Positions 1 to 7,943 of a stretch of 64,000 nucleotides of DNA are shown here, piece after piece; positions within the stretch are counted from its first letter, which is position 1, and every line of letters begins with the position of its first letter. The notes under the pieces are model-generated. The model saw only the letters and a list, made by a program, of their open reading frames with translations, did no database searches and was not told the DNA's origin. Source of the DNA: Hymenobacter jeollabukensis (GTDB lineage Bacteria > Bacteroidota > Bacteroidia > Cytophagales > Hymenobacteraceae); contig NZ_VAJM01000010.1 of the NCBI RefSeq assembly GCF_005771675.1, positions 62,001 through 126,000 of the forward strand, read 5' to 3'. Position numbers and translations under genes: made by a program.

Positions 1-1
1 T

Positions 2-826
2 TTCAATGTGATGCACGACGGGGCCCACGGCTCCTTCTCGCGCCACAAGTGGCTGAACCACTTCGCCGCCTTCACCCTGAACGTGCTCGGCGGCTCGTCC
101 TTCATGTGGAACATGAAGCACAACGTGGTGCACCACGCCTACACCAACATCGACGGCATCGACGACGACATCGACGTGCAGCCCTGGATGCGCCTGAGCA
201 GCACCCAGAAGCGCTACCGCCTGCACCGCTTTCAGCACCTGTACTTCTGGTTTCTGTACTGCATGCTCTACATCTCCTGGATTTTCGTGATGGACTACCA
301 GAAGTACTTCAAGCAGAAAGTCGGGAGCGTGGAGCTGAAGAAAATGGCCCTGAGCGACCATCTGGTGTTCTGGGGCTTCAAGGTGCTGAACCTGGTGACC
401 TACGTGGCCCTGCCCATCTACATGCTCGGGTTTCTGCCCTGGCTGGTCGGTTTCGCCACCGTTACCTGCGTAGCCGGCTTCGTGCTGAGCCTGGTATTCC
501 AATTGGCCCACACTGTGGAGCACACGGCCTTCCCCATGCCCAACGAGGCCACCCTCAAAATGGACGACGAGTGGGCCATTCACCAGATCAAGACCACGGC
601 CAACTTCGCCACCCAGAACCGCGTCATCAGCTGGCTGGTGGGCGGGCTGAATTTCCAGGTGGAGCACCACCTGTTTCCCAAAATCTCGCACGTGCACTAC
701 CCGGCCATCAACAAGATTATCAAGCAGGTGTGTCAGGAATTCGACGTGGCCTACAACGAATTTCCGCGCATGCGCTCGGCCGTGCTGTCGCACGTGCTGT
801 TCCTGCGCCAGATGGGCCGGGCCTAG
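2..826 (+). CDS. Fatty acid desaturase, 5'-truncated by window edge
   Basis: This is a membrane di-iron fatty acid (acyl-lipid or acyl-CoA type) desaturase that would introduce a double bond into membrane lipid acyl chains. The reading frame is open from base 2, so the true start lies outside the window and 274 residues are visible. All three histidine clusters of the family are seen: HDGAH at visible residues 5-9, HNVVHH at 40-45 and QVEHH near 219-223. Hydrophobic segments between the second and third clusters fit the usual membrane hairpins. The short distance from the window edge to the first box suggests roughly 80-100 residues are missing. A terminator hairpin follows. The substrate and double-bond position cannot be told from sequence. 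Confidence 0.93.
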   Translation, partial: FNVMHDGAHGSFSRHKWLNHFAAFTLNVLGGSSFMWNMKHNVVHHAYTNIDGIDDDIDVQPWMRLSSTQKRYRLHRFQHLYFWFLYCMLYISWIFVMDYQKYFKQKVGSVELKKMALSDHLVFWGFKVLNLVTYVALPIYMLGFLPWLVGFATVTCVAGFVLSLVFQLAHTVEHTAFPMPNEATLKMDDEWAIHQIKTTANFATQNRVISWLVGGLNFQVEHHLFPKISHVHYPAINKIIKQVCQEFDVAYNEFPRMRSAVLSHVLFLRQMGRA

Positions 827-849
827 CCTGCTTCGCATTCCCGATTACA

Positions 850-879
850 GACGGCCGGCGCTTGCGTCGGCCGTTTTTT
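850..879 (+). terminator. Rho-independent terminator of the desaturase gene
   Basis: The stem ACGGCCG (851-857) pairs with CGGCCGT (868-874), with further pairs inside. A run of six T follows immediately. It lies 25 bases after the desaturase stop codon. Confidence 0.85.
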
Positions 880-984
880 GTGCCTGCCAGTCACATGGTT
901 ATGTGGTGCCATTTGGTAGCGAAGAGAAAAGGAGTTGGGTTATTTTGCATGGGCGCCGGGCCCAAAACCGGCCGCCCTGCTGCC

Positions 985-1794
985 ATGGAGCAATCCTGCC
1001 ACTTGCCGCCCACTTCTCCGCTGCATGACACGCTACGCCAGTGCTGGCAACTGGACCGGCAGGCCGAAGCGCGGGCGCACGAAACCATCATTCCCAAGGG
1101 CCTGGTCGAAGTCATCTTCAACCTCAACGAGCGGGAGTCGGTGACGGCCCGCATTGGAACACAGGACTTTCAATTGCCGCGCTGCTTTCTGAGTGGCTTC
1201 CACTCCGTGCCCGTTCAGACGTGGATGCCCCGGCAGCACAGTCTTTTTGGTATGGTGCTGAATCCTACCGCCGTGGCCAGCATCTTCCGCCTGGAAGCCG
1301 CCGACTTCGTCAACCAGTGCCTGGACCTGACTCTGGTGCACGCCCCGCTGCTCGACCTCTGGCACCAACTGCTGGAAGCCGCCAGCTTTGCCGAGCGGGT
1401 GGCGCTGGTGCAGCGCTGGCTGCTGCCGCACCGGCCCGAGTTGACGGCCCAAGAACGGTTTCTGAACCACTACCTGAGCAGCCCCACCGCCCCGGCCCTG
1501 ACCGTGCCCGCCCTGGCCGACCAGCTGTGCTACTCGCCGCGCCACCTCACGCGCAAGCTGCAGGCCCTGACGGGCATGAACACCGAGCAGACCCTGCTCT
1601 ACCAGAAATACCAGCACGCCGTCGGGCTGATGCATGCCACCGAGCTGTCGTTGACGGAAATTGCCCACGCCTGCCAGTTCACCGACCAGGCCCACTTCAG
1701 CAAGACCTTCCGCGGCTTCACCCAGCTCGCGCCCCGCGAGTACCGTCGGCGCAAAAGCCACCTGCCCGGCCACCTGTTCGCGGACGTGGCGTAG
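985..1794 (+). CDS. AraC family transcriptional regulator
   Basis: This 269-residue protein has a C-terminal AraC/XylS double helix-turn-helix domain, roughly residues 165-260. It shows the typical LADQLCYSPRHLTRKLQ first helix-turn-helix and an IAHACQFTDQAHFSKTFR second one. The N-terminal 150 residues resemble the DUF6597 ligand-sensing domain found in many such regulators. The start at 985 is chosen because upstream in-frame codons run through the desaturase terminator; an ATG at 949 is an alternative. The gene sits 80 bases upstream of the cupin gene on the same strand. A regulatory link to the cupin gene is inference only. Confidence 0.88.
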   Translation: MEQSCHLPPTSPLHDTLRQCWQLDRQAEARAHETIIPKGLVEVIFNLNERESVTARIGTQDFQLPRCFLSGFHSVPVQTWMPRQHSLFGMVLNPTAVASIFRLEAADFVNQCLDLTLVHAPLLDLWHQLLEAASFAERVALVQRWLLPHRPELTAQERFLNHYLSSPTAPALTVPALADQLCYSPRHLTRKLQALTGMNTEQTLLYQKYQHAVGLMHATELSLTEIAHACQFTDQAHFSKTFRGFTQLAPREYRRRKSHLPGHLFADVA

Positions 1795-1874
1795 GGCGAA
1801 TGTCCGTTACGTACAAGTAGCCGGGTGGCCCGCGCCGGACCTTTGTGGTACATCAACCAACTCCCACAAAGGCT

Positions 1875-2453
1875 ATGAAAACCAACCTGCCCACGCTCCC
1901 CAGCCCGACTTATCCCCACACCATCGAGAATGGCCTGGGCGAAAAGCTCACTTTCCTGCGCCTGCAGCCCGAGCCCGACGGGGACCGGCTGCTGGTCGAA
2001 AACACGGTGACGCCCAACCAGGGCCCGCCCATGCACACCCACTGGCTGCAGGACGAGTGCCTGACCGTGGTGCAGGGCCTCATGGCCTACCAGCTGCTGG
2101 GCCAACCCGCGCAGTACGCCGGCCCCGGCGAAACGGTGCTGTTCCGGCGCGGCACGCCCCACCGCTTCTGGAACGCCGGCGACGACCTGCTCCGCTGCCA
2201 GGGGTGGATCAAGCCCGCCCACACCATCGTGTTCTTCCTCTCCGCCGTCTTCGACGCCCAGGTGAAGTCCGGCCAGCACCGCCCCGAGCAGTTCGACGCG
2301 GCCTACCTGATGACCCGCTACGCCCGTGAGTACGACATGACCGACATTCCCAGCTTCGTCAAGCGCGTCGTCATTCCGGCCACGTACCGGGTGGGGCGGC
2401 TGCTGGGCAAGTACCGGAAGTTTGCTGGGGCGCCAGCGCCGGTGCGGGAATAA
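1875..2453 (+). CDS. Cupin domain-containing protein
   Basis: This 192-residue single-domain cupin shows both metal-site motifs. The first is HTH followed by four residues and Glu (MHTHWLQDE, about residues 54-62). The second is the PGE...GTPHRFWN segment about 35-50 residues later, whose His completes the site. Cupins of this type are metal-binding beta-barrels with varied roles, such as dioxygenases, isomerases or small-molecule sensors, so no reaction is assigned. ATG 1875 is preferred over the in-frame ATG at 1845, because a CTTTG promoter-like element at about 1850 would put transcription start between the two. The gene follows the AraC regulator and ends at a strong terminator. Confidence 0.85.
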   Translation: MKTNLPTLPSPTYPHTIENGLGEKLTFLRLQPEPDGDRLLVENTVTPNQGPPMHTHWLQDECLTVVQGLMAYQLLGQPAQYAGPGETVLFRRGTPHRFWNAGDDLLRCQGWIKPAHTIVFFLSAVFDAQVKSGQHRPEQFDAAYLMTRYAREYDMTDIPSFVKRVVIPATYRVGRLLGKYRKFAGAPAPVRE

Positions 2454-2476
2454 TAGTAAGCACCCGTAATTTGACG

Positions 2477-2505
2477 ACGGCCAACCTTAGCGTTGGCCGT
2501 TTTTT
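2477..2505 (+). terminator. Terminator after cupin gene, abutting next start codon
   Basis: The perfect 9-bp stem ACGGCCAAC (2477-2485) / GTTGGCCGT (2492-2500) has a 6-base loop and is followed by a T run to 2504. It sits directly before the ATG codons at 2507 and 2516 of the next gene. Confidence 0.85.
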
Positions 2506-2515
2506 CATGACAGCT

Positions 2516-2953
2516 ATGCCAATAAGAATCAATTTTCTGATCGAAGAATACCAGCGTCAATATCTCAATCAGCCCTTTTTTGCGCTCATGATTGATGGTG
2601 ATTTACAAATCTGGCTGGATGATCAGCTCTATTTCCAAGCATCAATAGCTCTGGTGGAGTTTGCCTTCTGCTTAAACCAGTGGCTAACAAAGGCTAAACG
2701 TCTTGAACAAGCCACGCCACTTGCTTACTACACCATTGACCACGACGAGCGGGAAGGTGCCCTGTTAAGACTGACGCCGGTAAACGCCGCTGAATACACC
2801 GTCGAATCGATTTGGCAGGAGTTTGAATGCCGGCAGATGATTCGGCATCAGGATATGAAAGCGGCTGTAGAGACGTACTTCCAACAACTCGATGCAGCAA
2901 TTCGCGGTTACGGCGACACCGACTTAGCAACGCTGTTGGCTCCTCGACTATAA
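2516..2953 (+). CDS. Hypothetical protein (orphan, lower GC)
   Basis: I do not recognise this 145-residue protein. It is acidic, soluble and globular-looking, with no signal peptide or membrane segment. It is rich in aromatic and acidic residues, with a YYTIDHDEREGALLRLTP stretch about residues 70-90. Its base composition is clearly lower in GC than its neighbours: 26 of 60 bases are G or C in 2581-2640. This suggests transfer or a cargo-type accessory gene. Two start codons, ATG 2507 and ATG 2516, lie straight after the cupin terminator. I chose 2516, but 2507 is equally possible. No dedicated promoter is visible, so expression may depend on read-through. Confidence 0.7.
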   Translation: MPIRINFLIEEYQRQYLNQPFFALMIDGDLQIWLDDQLYFQASIALVEFAFCLNQWLTKAKRLEQATPLAYYTIDHDEREGALLRLTPVNAAEYTVESIWQEFECRQMIRHQDMKAAVETYFQQLDAAIRGYGDTDLATLLAPRL

Positions 2954-3047
2954 AGCTTCGAAGCGGAGCCGGAAACCTCAAGCCAACAGCGCGTCCGCTT
3001 TGGCCTTAAAGCTCTGCCAACTAGCTAGTTTTATCCTCCAAAACCCG

Positions 3048-3055
3048 TATCTTTG
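3048..3055 (+). promoter_or_regulatory. rpsA promoter, -7 element TATCTTTG
   Basis: This is an exact match to the Bacteroidota -7 consensus TAnnTTTG. No good -33 TTTG is seen at the usual distance, only a TTTT at 3029-3032. Transcription would begin at about 3061, giving a leader of about 100 bases before rpsA. Confidence 0.7.
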
Positions 3056-3056
3056 C

Positions 3057-3126
3057 GGCCCGCCAAGGTGGCGGAACGGTGCTTCGGTGCTGGTAATCAA
3101 TAAAAAACGCGTTCCGGAGGCGGGCC
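3057..3126 (+). promoter_or_regulatory. Nested-stem leader of rpsA
   Basis: Two nested complementary pairs lie in the untranslated leader. GGCCCGCC (3057-3064) pairs with GGCGGGCC (3119-3126), and inside them CGGAACG (3072-3078) pairs with CGTTCCG (3110-3116). The predicted start lies within the outer left arm, so only part of the outer stem may be transcribed. A role in S1 autoregulation is inference. Confidence 0.4.
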
Positions 3127-3164
3127 CTGCGCCGGACGTGTACACGAGGGCCAACTGCAATATC

Positions 3165-5204
3165 ATGGCAGAAGTAGTAGACAACTTCGATTGGGACAAC
3201 GTCGGAGCCAACAGCTTCGGTGGCATCTACTCGAAAGAGGAGCGCGCCCGTCTCGAAGAAATGTACGCCGGTACGCTCACCACCGTAGAGGAGGAGCAAG
3301 TCGTGAAAGGCACGGTGGTTTCGGTCAATGACCGCGACGTCATCGTGAACATCGGCTTCAAATCGGACGGCCTGGTTCCGCGCTCGGAATTCCGCGACCT
3401 GACCGACCTGAAGCCCGGCGACGAAGTAGAAGTCTTCATCGAAGACCAGGAAGATGCCAACGGCCAGCTGATCCTCTCGCGCAAGAAGGCGAAGATCAAG
3501 CAAGCCTGGAAAGCCATCTACGACGCGCTGGAGAATGACACCATCCTGGAAGGCGTCGTTAAGCGTCGCACCAAGGGCGGCCTGATCATGGAGCTGGACG
3601 GCGTGGAAGCCTTCCTGCCCGGCTCGCAAATCGACGTGAAGCCCATCCGCGACTTCGACATCTACGTGGGTCGTCGCATGGAAGTGAAAGTGGTGAAAAT
3701 CAACGCCGCTTTCGACAACGTGGTTGTTTCGCACAAAGTCCTGATCGAGAAAGACCTCGAGAAGCAGCGCGAAGCCATCCTCAACAACCTGGAGAAAGGC
3801 CAGATCCTCGAGGGCGTTATCAAGAACATGACCAACTTCGGCGTGTTCATCGACCTGGGCGGCGTCGACGGCCTGCTGCACATCACCGACATCTCGTGGG
3901 GCCGCATCGCGCACCCGTCGGAAGTACTGCAGCTCGACCAGAAGCTGAACGTGGTGGTACTCGACTTCGACGAAGCCAAGAAGCGTATCTCGCTGGGCCT
4001 GAAGCAACTGACCCCGCACCCGTGGGATTCGCTGCCGCAGGACCTGCAGCCCGGTTCCAAAGTGCAGGGTCGCATCGTGAACGTGGCCGACTACGGCGCG
4101 TTTATGGAAATCGTGCCCGGTGTTGAGGGCCTGATCCACGTGTCGGAAATGTCGTGGAGCCAGCACCTGCGCAACCCGCAGGACTTCATCAAGCAGGGCG
4201 ACGTAGTGGAGGCTCAGATCCTGACCCTCGACCGCGAAGACCGGAAGATGAGCCTGGGCATCAAGCAGCTGAGCGAAGACCCGTGGACGCGTTCGGACTT
4301 CGGTTCGAAGTACGCCGTGGGGACCAAGCACAACGGCCTGGTGCGCAACCTGACCAACTTCGGCCTGTTCGTAGAGCTGGAAGAAGGTGTGGACGGCCTC
4401 GTGCACGTATCGGACCTGTCGTGGACCAAGAAGGTGAAACACCCCTCCGAAATGGTGAAGGTGGGCGACCGTCTGGACGTGGTAGTGCTGGAGCTGGACG
4501 TAGCCAACCGTCGTCTGGCCCTGGGCCACAAGCAGCTGGAAGAAAACCCCTGGGATACGTTCCAGACGGTATTCACCCCCGGCTCGACCCACAAAGCGAC
4601 CATCACCGAGAAGACCGACCGCGGTGCGGTGCTCGAGCTGCCCTACGGCATCGAAGGCTTCGCTTACCCCAAGTCGCTGGCCAAAGCCGACGGCTCGTCG
4701 CCGGAAGTTGGTGAGTCGCTGGACTTCCGCGTAGTGGAATTCTCGAAGGATGACCGTCGCATCGTGCTGTCGCACTCGGCCACCTACGGCCAGGGCGCTC
4801 AGGACGAGGACAACCGCATGGCTAAATTCACCAAGAAGAAGCCGGCCGGCGGCAACGCTGGTGCTTCGCAGGGTGAAGGCAAAGCGGCCGACCTGAAGAA
4901 AGCCGAGAAGTCGACCCTGGGTGACCTGGACGCCCTGAGCGCCCTGCGTGACCGGATGATGGGCAACGAGCGTGAGGCTGCTGCCGAGCAGAAAGCCCCC
5001 GCTGCCAAGCCGGCCAAAGCTGAAGCCGCTCCCGCCGAGGAAGCTGCTGAAGGCGGTCTGCTGAGCTCCATCGCCGACGCTGCTTCGGCTGCGGTTGACA
5101 AAGCCAAGGAAGTAGCTGGCGACGTGGTGGACACCATCACCGAGAAAGTGAAAGACCTGACTTCGTCGGACGAAAACGCTGACGAGACGAAAGACAAGGC
5201 TTAA
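3165..5204 (+). CDS. rpsA: 30S ribosomal protein S1
   Basis: Ribosomal protein S1 binds mRNA at the small subunit and helps initiation. This 679-residue protein has six S1 (OB-fold) domains in series over about residues 45-550. Each carries the family signature, for example NFGVFIDLGGVDGLLHITDISW. The first 45 residues form the acidic N-terminal segment. From about residue 552 there is a 128-residue low-complexity tail rich in Ala, Lys and Glu, ending in an amphipathic-looking stretch. That makes the protein about 120 residues longer than E. coli S1. ATG 3165 is chosen because it begins the conserved N-terminus and lies after the promoter at 3048. A terminator follows the gene. Confidence 0.96.
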   Translation: MAEVVDNFDWDNVGANSFGGIYSKEERARLEEMYAGTLTTVEEEQVVKGTVVSVNDRDVIVNIGFKSDGLVPRSEFRDLTDLKPGDEVEVFIEDQEDANGQLILSRKKAKIKQAWKAIYDALENDTILEGVVKRRTKGGLIMELDGVEAFLPGSQIDVKPIRDFDIYVGRRMEVKVVKINAAFDNVVVSHKVLIEKDLEKQREAILNNLEKGQILEGVIKNMTNFGVFIDLGGVDGLLHITDISWGRIAHPSEVLQLDQKLNVVVLDFDEAKKRISLGLKQLTPHPWDSLPQDLQPGSKVQGRIVNVADYGAFMEIVPGVEGLIHVSEMSWSQHLRNPQDFIKQGDVVEAQILTLDREDRKMSLGIKQLSEDPWTRSDFGSKYAVGTKHNGLVRNLTNFGLFVELEEGVDGLVHVSDLSWTKKVKHPSEMVKVGDRLDVVVLELDVANRRLALGHKQLEENPWDTFQTVFTPGSTHKATITEKTDRGAVLELPYGIEGFAYPKSLAKADGSSPEVGESLDFRVVEFSKDDRRIVLSHSATYGQGAQDEDNRMAKFTKKKPAGGNAGASQGEGKAADLKKAEKSTLGDLDALSALRDRMMGNEREAAAEQKAPAAKPAKAEAAPAEEAAEGGLLSSIADAASAAVDKAKEVAGDVVDTITEKVKDLTSSDENADETKDKA

Positions 5205-5237
5205 TCGGCCGCGTCGAACCTCTCGGAGGTAAGAAGA

Positions 5238-5268
5238 AGCCCCCGGCCGCCAGGTCGGGGGCTTTTTT
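5238..5268 (+). terminator. rpsA terminator
   Basis: The stem AGCCCCCG (5238-5245) / CGGGGGCT (5256-5263) is followed by a run of six T, 33 bases after the rpsA stop codon. Confidence 0.9.
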
Positions 5269-5344
5269 GTGGCCGCAAGGCTGATTTTTTCCCGCACGAA
5301 ACCAACGGCTTACCCGCGCCGGGGCGCAAACTGAGCGCCCGAAG

Positions 5345-5375
5345 TTTGGGAAACGCGCAAGATGCCGTATGTTTG
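5345..5375 (+). promoter_or_regulatory. Promoter of tRNA-Cys
   Basis: TTTG (5345-5348), a 19-base spacer and TATGTTTG (5368-5375) match the Bacteroidota housekeeping promoter at both elements. The tRNA begins 20 bases further on. Confidence 0.85.
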
Positions 5376-5394
5376 CGGCCCTAAGGCCCCTTCT

Positions 5395-5468
5395 GGTGAC
5401 GTGACCGAGTGGCTAGGTAGAGGTCTGCAAAACCTCCTACAGCGGTTCGAATCCGCTCGTCACCTCCA
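5395..5468 (+). tRNA. tRNA-Cys (GCA)
   Basis: The cloverleaf is complete. The acceptor stem GGTGACG (5395-5401) pairs with CGTCACC before the discriminator T. The anticodon stem GAGGT/ACCTC holds the loop CTGCAAA with anticodon GCA. The T arm carries GGTTCGAATCC. The CCA end is encoded (5466-5468). Confidence 0.96.
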
Positions 5469-5470
5469 AT

Positions 5471-5506
5471 AAAAACGCCCCGCAGTAGCTACTGCGGGGC
5501 GTTTTT
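5471..5506. terminator. Bidirectional terminator after tRNA-Cys
   Basis: This is a perfect 18-bp dyad (5471-5488 with 5489-5506) with A and T runs at its ends, so it can stop transcription from both sides. It separates the tRNA gene from the converging gene at 5543-5953. Confidence 0.9.
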
Positions 5507-5542
5507 GCGTTTTTCGAAACTTGAAATGTGTTGGCTGCGCCG

Positions 5543-5953
5543 CTACTGCGCCGTGAGCCACTCGGCCGCCGGGGCGGCATCGGTGAAGTAATGAAAGGCC
5601 AAGGGACTTTGCAGGGCGCGGCCCACCGCACGAGCGGCTAGGGCCGCGCCGGGCAGCTCACTTTCCACGATGGCGCAGCGGCTGTAGCCGGCGGTGCTGA
5701 TGGCGGTAGGAATCCACTGTTCCGCAATCCAGCGCTGGGCTTCGGCGGGCAGGGGCTGGCGGCGCCGCTGGTCGGTGAGCAGCTTGCCGGTGTGGTAGTG
5801 CTGCAGGGCGTGGAGCGTGTGGGCGTAGAGGGCGCGCAGGGCTTCTTCTTCGATGGGCACATCGGTCCACTGCAGGCACACGTAGCCGTTGGCGTGGTAG
5901 GAAACGGTGGCCAGGCTGTTGTGAAAGTATACGGACGCGGGAGTGGTGGGCAT
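5543..5953 (-). CDS. SpoIIAA/STAS-like small protein (hypothetical)
   Basis: This 136-residue protein has no signal peptide and no membrane segment. Its alternating strand and helix pattern and size (a VCLQWTDVP strand, then a long helix, then a final ALAFHYF-type strand) resemble the STAS/SEC14-like small proteins common in Hymenobacter. The family call is tentative. I placed the start at 5953, because the further 26 in-frame upstream residues are Arg and Cys rich and unlike coding sequence. Its neighbours do not suggest a role. Confidence 0.65.
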   Translation of the reverse strand: MPTTPASVYFHNSLATVSYHANGYVCLQWTDVPIEEEALRALYAHTLHALQHYHTGKLLTDQRRRQPLPAEAQRWIAEQWIPTAISTAGYSRCAIVESELPGAALAARAVGRALQSPLAFHYFTDAAPAAEWLTAQ

Positions 5954-6123
5954 TGGAGAAGCAGGTAAGCACCGCAAGTACGCACGAAGGCGGCATTGCG
6001 TTGGCCGTACGACTGCAGTGGTGCGGCGCAATTGACGACTAGCGGTAGGTCAGCTCAAAGGGCAGATGACCTGGGCGGAAGCAGCCCGGGCATCCGAAGC
6101 CTCACGCGTGGCCCGTAACGCAA

Positions 6124-6151
6124 CGCACCCCGACCGTGGGGCCGGGGTGCG
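6124..6151. terminator. GC hairpin downstream of the DUF4097 operon
   Basis: CGCACCCCG (6124-6132) pairs with CGGGGTGCG (6143-6151). It lies about 40 bases after the operon's last stop codon. There is no T run, so it is at best a weak terminator or an RNA-stabilising end. Confidence 0.35.
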
Positions 6152-6189
6152 CGACACTGTTCACTCACTCGGGTGCTGCATAGGCGGGG

Positions 6190-7050
6190 CTACTTGGCGC
6201 GGCGGATGTAGATGTTGCCCTGCAGGGACTTGAGCAGGATTTCGGCGCCGCCGCCGTTGAGCTTGCCGTACGTCCACTCGTCCACGTTGAGGCGGTAGAG
6301 GCCGTTGGCGTTGCGGCTGGTTTTGACCTGCTTCTGCTCGGTCACCAGCTCAAAGTCGCTGTACACCTCGCCGAAATCCGACTTGAGCTTGAGCGAAGCC
6401 TTGGTTTTGGCCGGCAGCGTGAGGTCGACTTTGCCGTTGACGGTGGAAAAGGCCATCGGGGCGCCGGCCGTCACGTCGCGGAAGCTGGCCGTGATGGGGC
6501 CGTTGACGGTGTTGGCCACCGCCGAGCCGGCCACCTGCGTGAGGGCAATGCCGCCGTTGACGTTGTTGATTTCCAGCTCGCCGTCGACGTTGCTGACGGT
6601 GATGTCACCGTCCTGCACCGTGGCCACGCGCAGGGAAAAGCGCTGCGGCACCTTGATGGTCAGGTTCACGGTGCGGTTACCGGGCGGCGTCTTCACGTAC
6701 ACGTGGTTTTCTTTTTCCTCGACGGTAATATCCAGGTTCGAACCGGTATCGACGCGGCGCAGGCCCTCGGGAGCCGGGCCGCGGGGTGGGCGGCGGGCGG
6801 CGCCCTCGGCTTCCACCAGCACGTCCTTGCCGTTGTAGCCGGTCACGCTGATGGAGCCGCCGATGAGCTTCACGTGCAGCACGCCGGGCTTGCCGGGGGC
6901 GCTGAGCGCCACGGTGAGCTGCTCGTTGCTAGTATTCTTCGATTGGGCTTGGGCGCCGCCGGCCGGGCCGAGCAGGGCCAGGAGCAAGACCAGCGCAGTG
7001 CTCAGGCCGGCGCGGCGAATCAGGAGGAGGGGTGGAGCAGTACGCTTCAT
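6190..7050 (-). CDS. DUF4097 family secreted beta-strand repeat protein (second copy)
   Basis: This 286-residue protein has an N-terminal signal peptide (charged MKRT, a hydrophobic run about residues 12-30, then AQAQ). The rest is a repetitive beta structure with short strands such as VDGELEINNVNGGI and STVNGKVDLTLP, typical of DUF4097 (putative adhesin-like right-handed beta folds). It is probably periplasmic or on the cell envelope. Its start overlaps the stop codon of the previous gene by four bases, which suggests translational coupling. It is the last gene of the sigma/anti-sigma operon and a paralogue of its neighbour. The molecular role is unknown. Confidence 0.85.
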   Translation of the reverse strand: MKRTAPPLLLIRRAGLSTALVLLLALLGPAGGAQAQSKNTSNEQLTVALSAPGKPGVLHVKLIGGSISVTGYNGKDVLVEAEGAARRPPRGPAPEGLRRVDTGSNLDITVEEKENHVYVKTPPGNRTVNLTIKVPQRFSLRVATVQDGDITVSNVDGELEINNVNGGIALTQVAGSAVANTVNGPITASFRDVTAGAPMAFSTVNGKVDLTLPAKTKASLKLKSDFGEVYSDFELVTEQKQVKTSRNANGLYRLNVDEWTYGKLNGGGAEILLKSLQGNIYIRRAK

Positions 7051-7943
7051 CGGGGTTGCTGTTTGATGGTCACGTCGCCGTTGAGGGTTTCGAAGCGGAA
7101 GTCCTTGCCGCCCTGGCCCAGGCGCATGACCCGGTCTTTGGAGAGTTTGTATTTGGTGCCGCTCGCGCCGGGCTGCTGGGTTTGGCTGACCTGCACCGGC
7201 CGTAGTTCGGCCTCGGGGAAGTCGGTGTACAGCTCGCCGTGCATGGTTTTGAAGTGCACGTCGGCGGCCACGTCGCGCGGGTAGGTCACGTTGAGCTGCC
7301 CGTTGATGGTGTGGTAGGAGCAGGGGCCCGTCGGGCTGCCGCTGTACACGGCGTCCACGTTGCCATTCACGGTGCGGGCCGTGGTGGTGCCGCGCACGTT
7401 CTGCAGGCTGATGGCGCCGTTCACGTTGTAGGCGTCGAGCTTGCTGCCGCTCACGTCCTGCACCAGCACCTTGCCGTCCGTCACGGTGGCCACGTGCAGG
7501 TTCATGGCCGCGGGCACTTTGATGACGAAGTCGAACTGGAAGGTGTAGCCCGGCTTTTCGTGCTGCTCGCTGCGGTTGTAGCGGCCGCGGTTGGGGCGCG
7601 AGTCGTGGGGCCCGGCCAGGTACACTACCACGCTGTCGTTGCGCTGCAGAAAGCCAAGCACAGCTTCCTTTTTGCCGGTTTCCAGGGTCTGCGCCGATTC
7701 GGCTTTGATGGTTTTGGTGGCTTCCAGCAGCACCTCGTTGCCGCTGTAGCCCTGCACCGTCACCGAGCCGATGATGTTGTACACGGCCAGGGTGCTGCGG
7801 GCCGCGTCGGCGCTGAGGCGGAACTGCCGGCTGATTTTCTCTTCGGAGCGGTGGGCGCCGGCGTCGCGGCTCTGGGCCTGGCACTGGGTGCTAAATGCTA
7901 AGCTCAGCAGGGTGAGCAGGGCGGGCAAGAAAGAACGTTTCAT
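7047..7943 (-). CDS. DUF4097 family secreted beta-strand repeat protein (first copy)
   Basis: This 298-residue protein starts with a signal peptide (MKRSF, a hydrophobic core, then STQCQAQ). It has DUF4097-type strand repeats such as LDAYNVNGAISLQNV and ARTVNGNVDAVY. It overlaps the anti-sigma gene by 53 bases and the following paralogue by four. That places it in one transcription unit with the sigma factor system. By analogy with other ECF loci it could be an envelope component whose level the sigma factor adjusts; this is inference. Confidence 0.85.
   Translation of the reverse strand: MKRSFLPALLTLLSLAFSTQCQAQSRDAGAHRSEEKISRQFRLSADAARSTLAVYNIIGSVTVQGYSGNEVLLEATKTIKAESAQTLETGKKEAVLGFLQRNDSVVVYLAGPHDSRPNRGRYNRSEQHEKPGYTFQFDFVIKVPAAMNLHVATVTDGKVLVQDVSGSKLDAYNVNGAISLQNVRGTTTARTVNGNVDAVYSGSPTGPCSYHTINGQLNVTYPRDVAADVHFKTMHGELYTDFPEAELRPVQVSQTQQPGASGTKYKLSKDRVMRLGQGGKDFRFETLNGDVTIKQQPR

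Noticed and set aside
49-1794. 581-residue ORF spanning the desaturase and AraC gene
   Set aside because: The first 300 codons are an out-of-frame shadow of the desaturase plus the terminator; only the AraC part is real.
3021-5297. 758-residue minus-strand ORF over rpsA
   Set aside because: It is a shadow of rpsA with His/Val-biased composition; GC-rich genes often leave such frames open.
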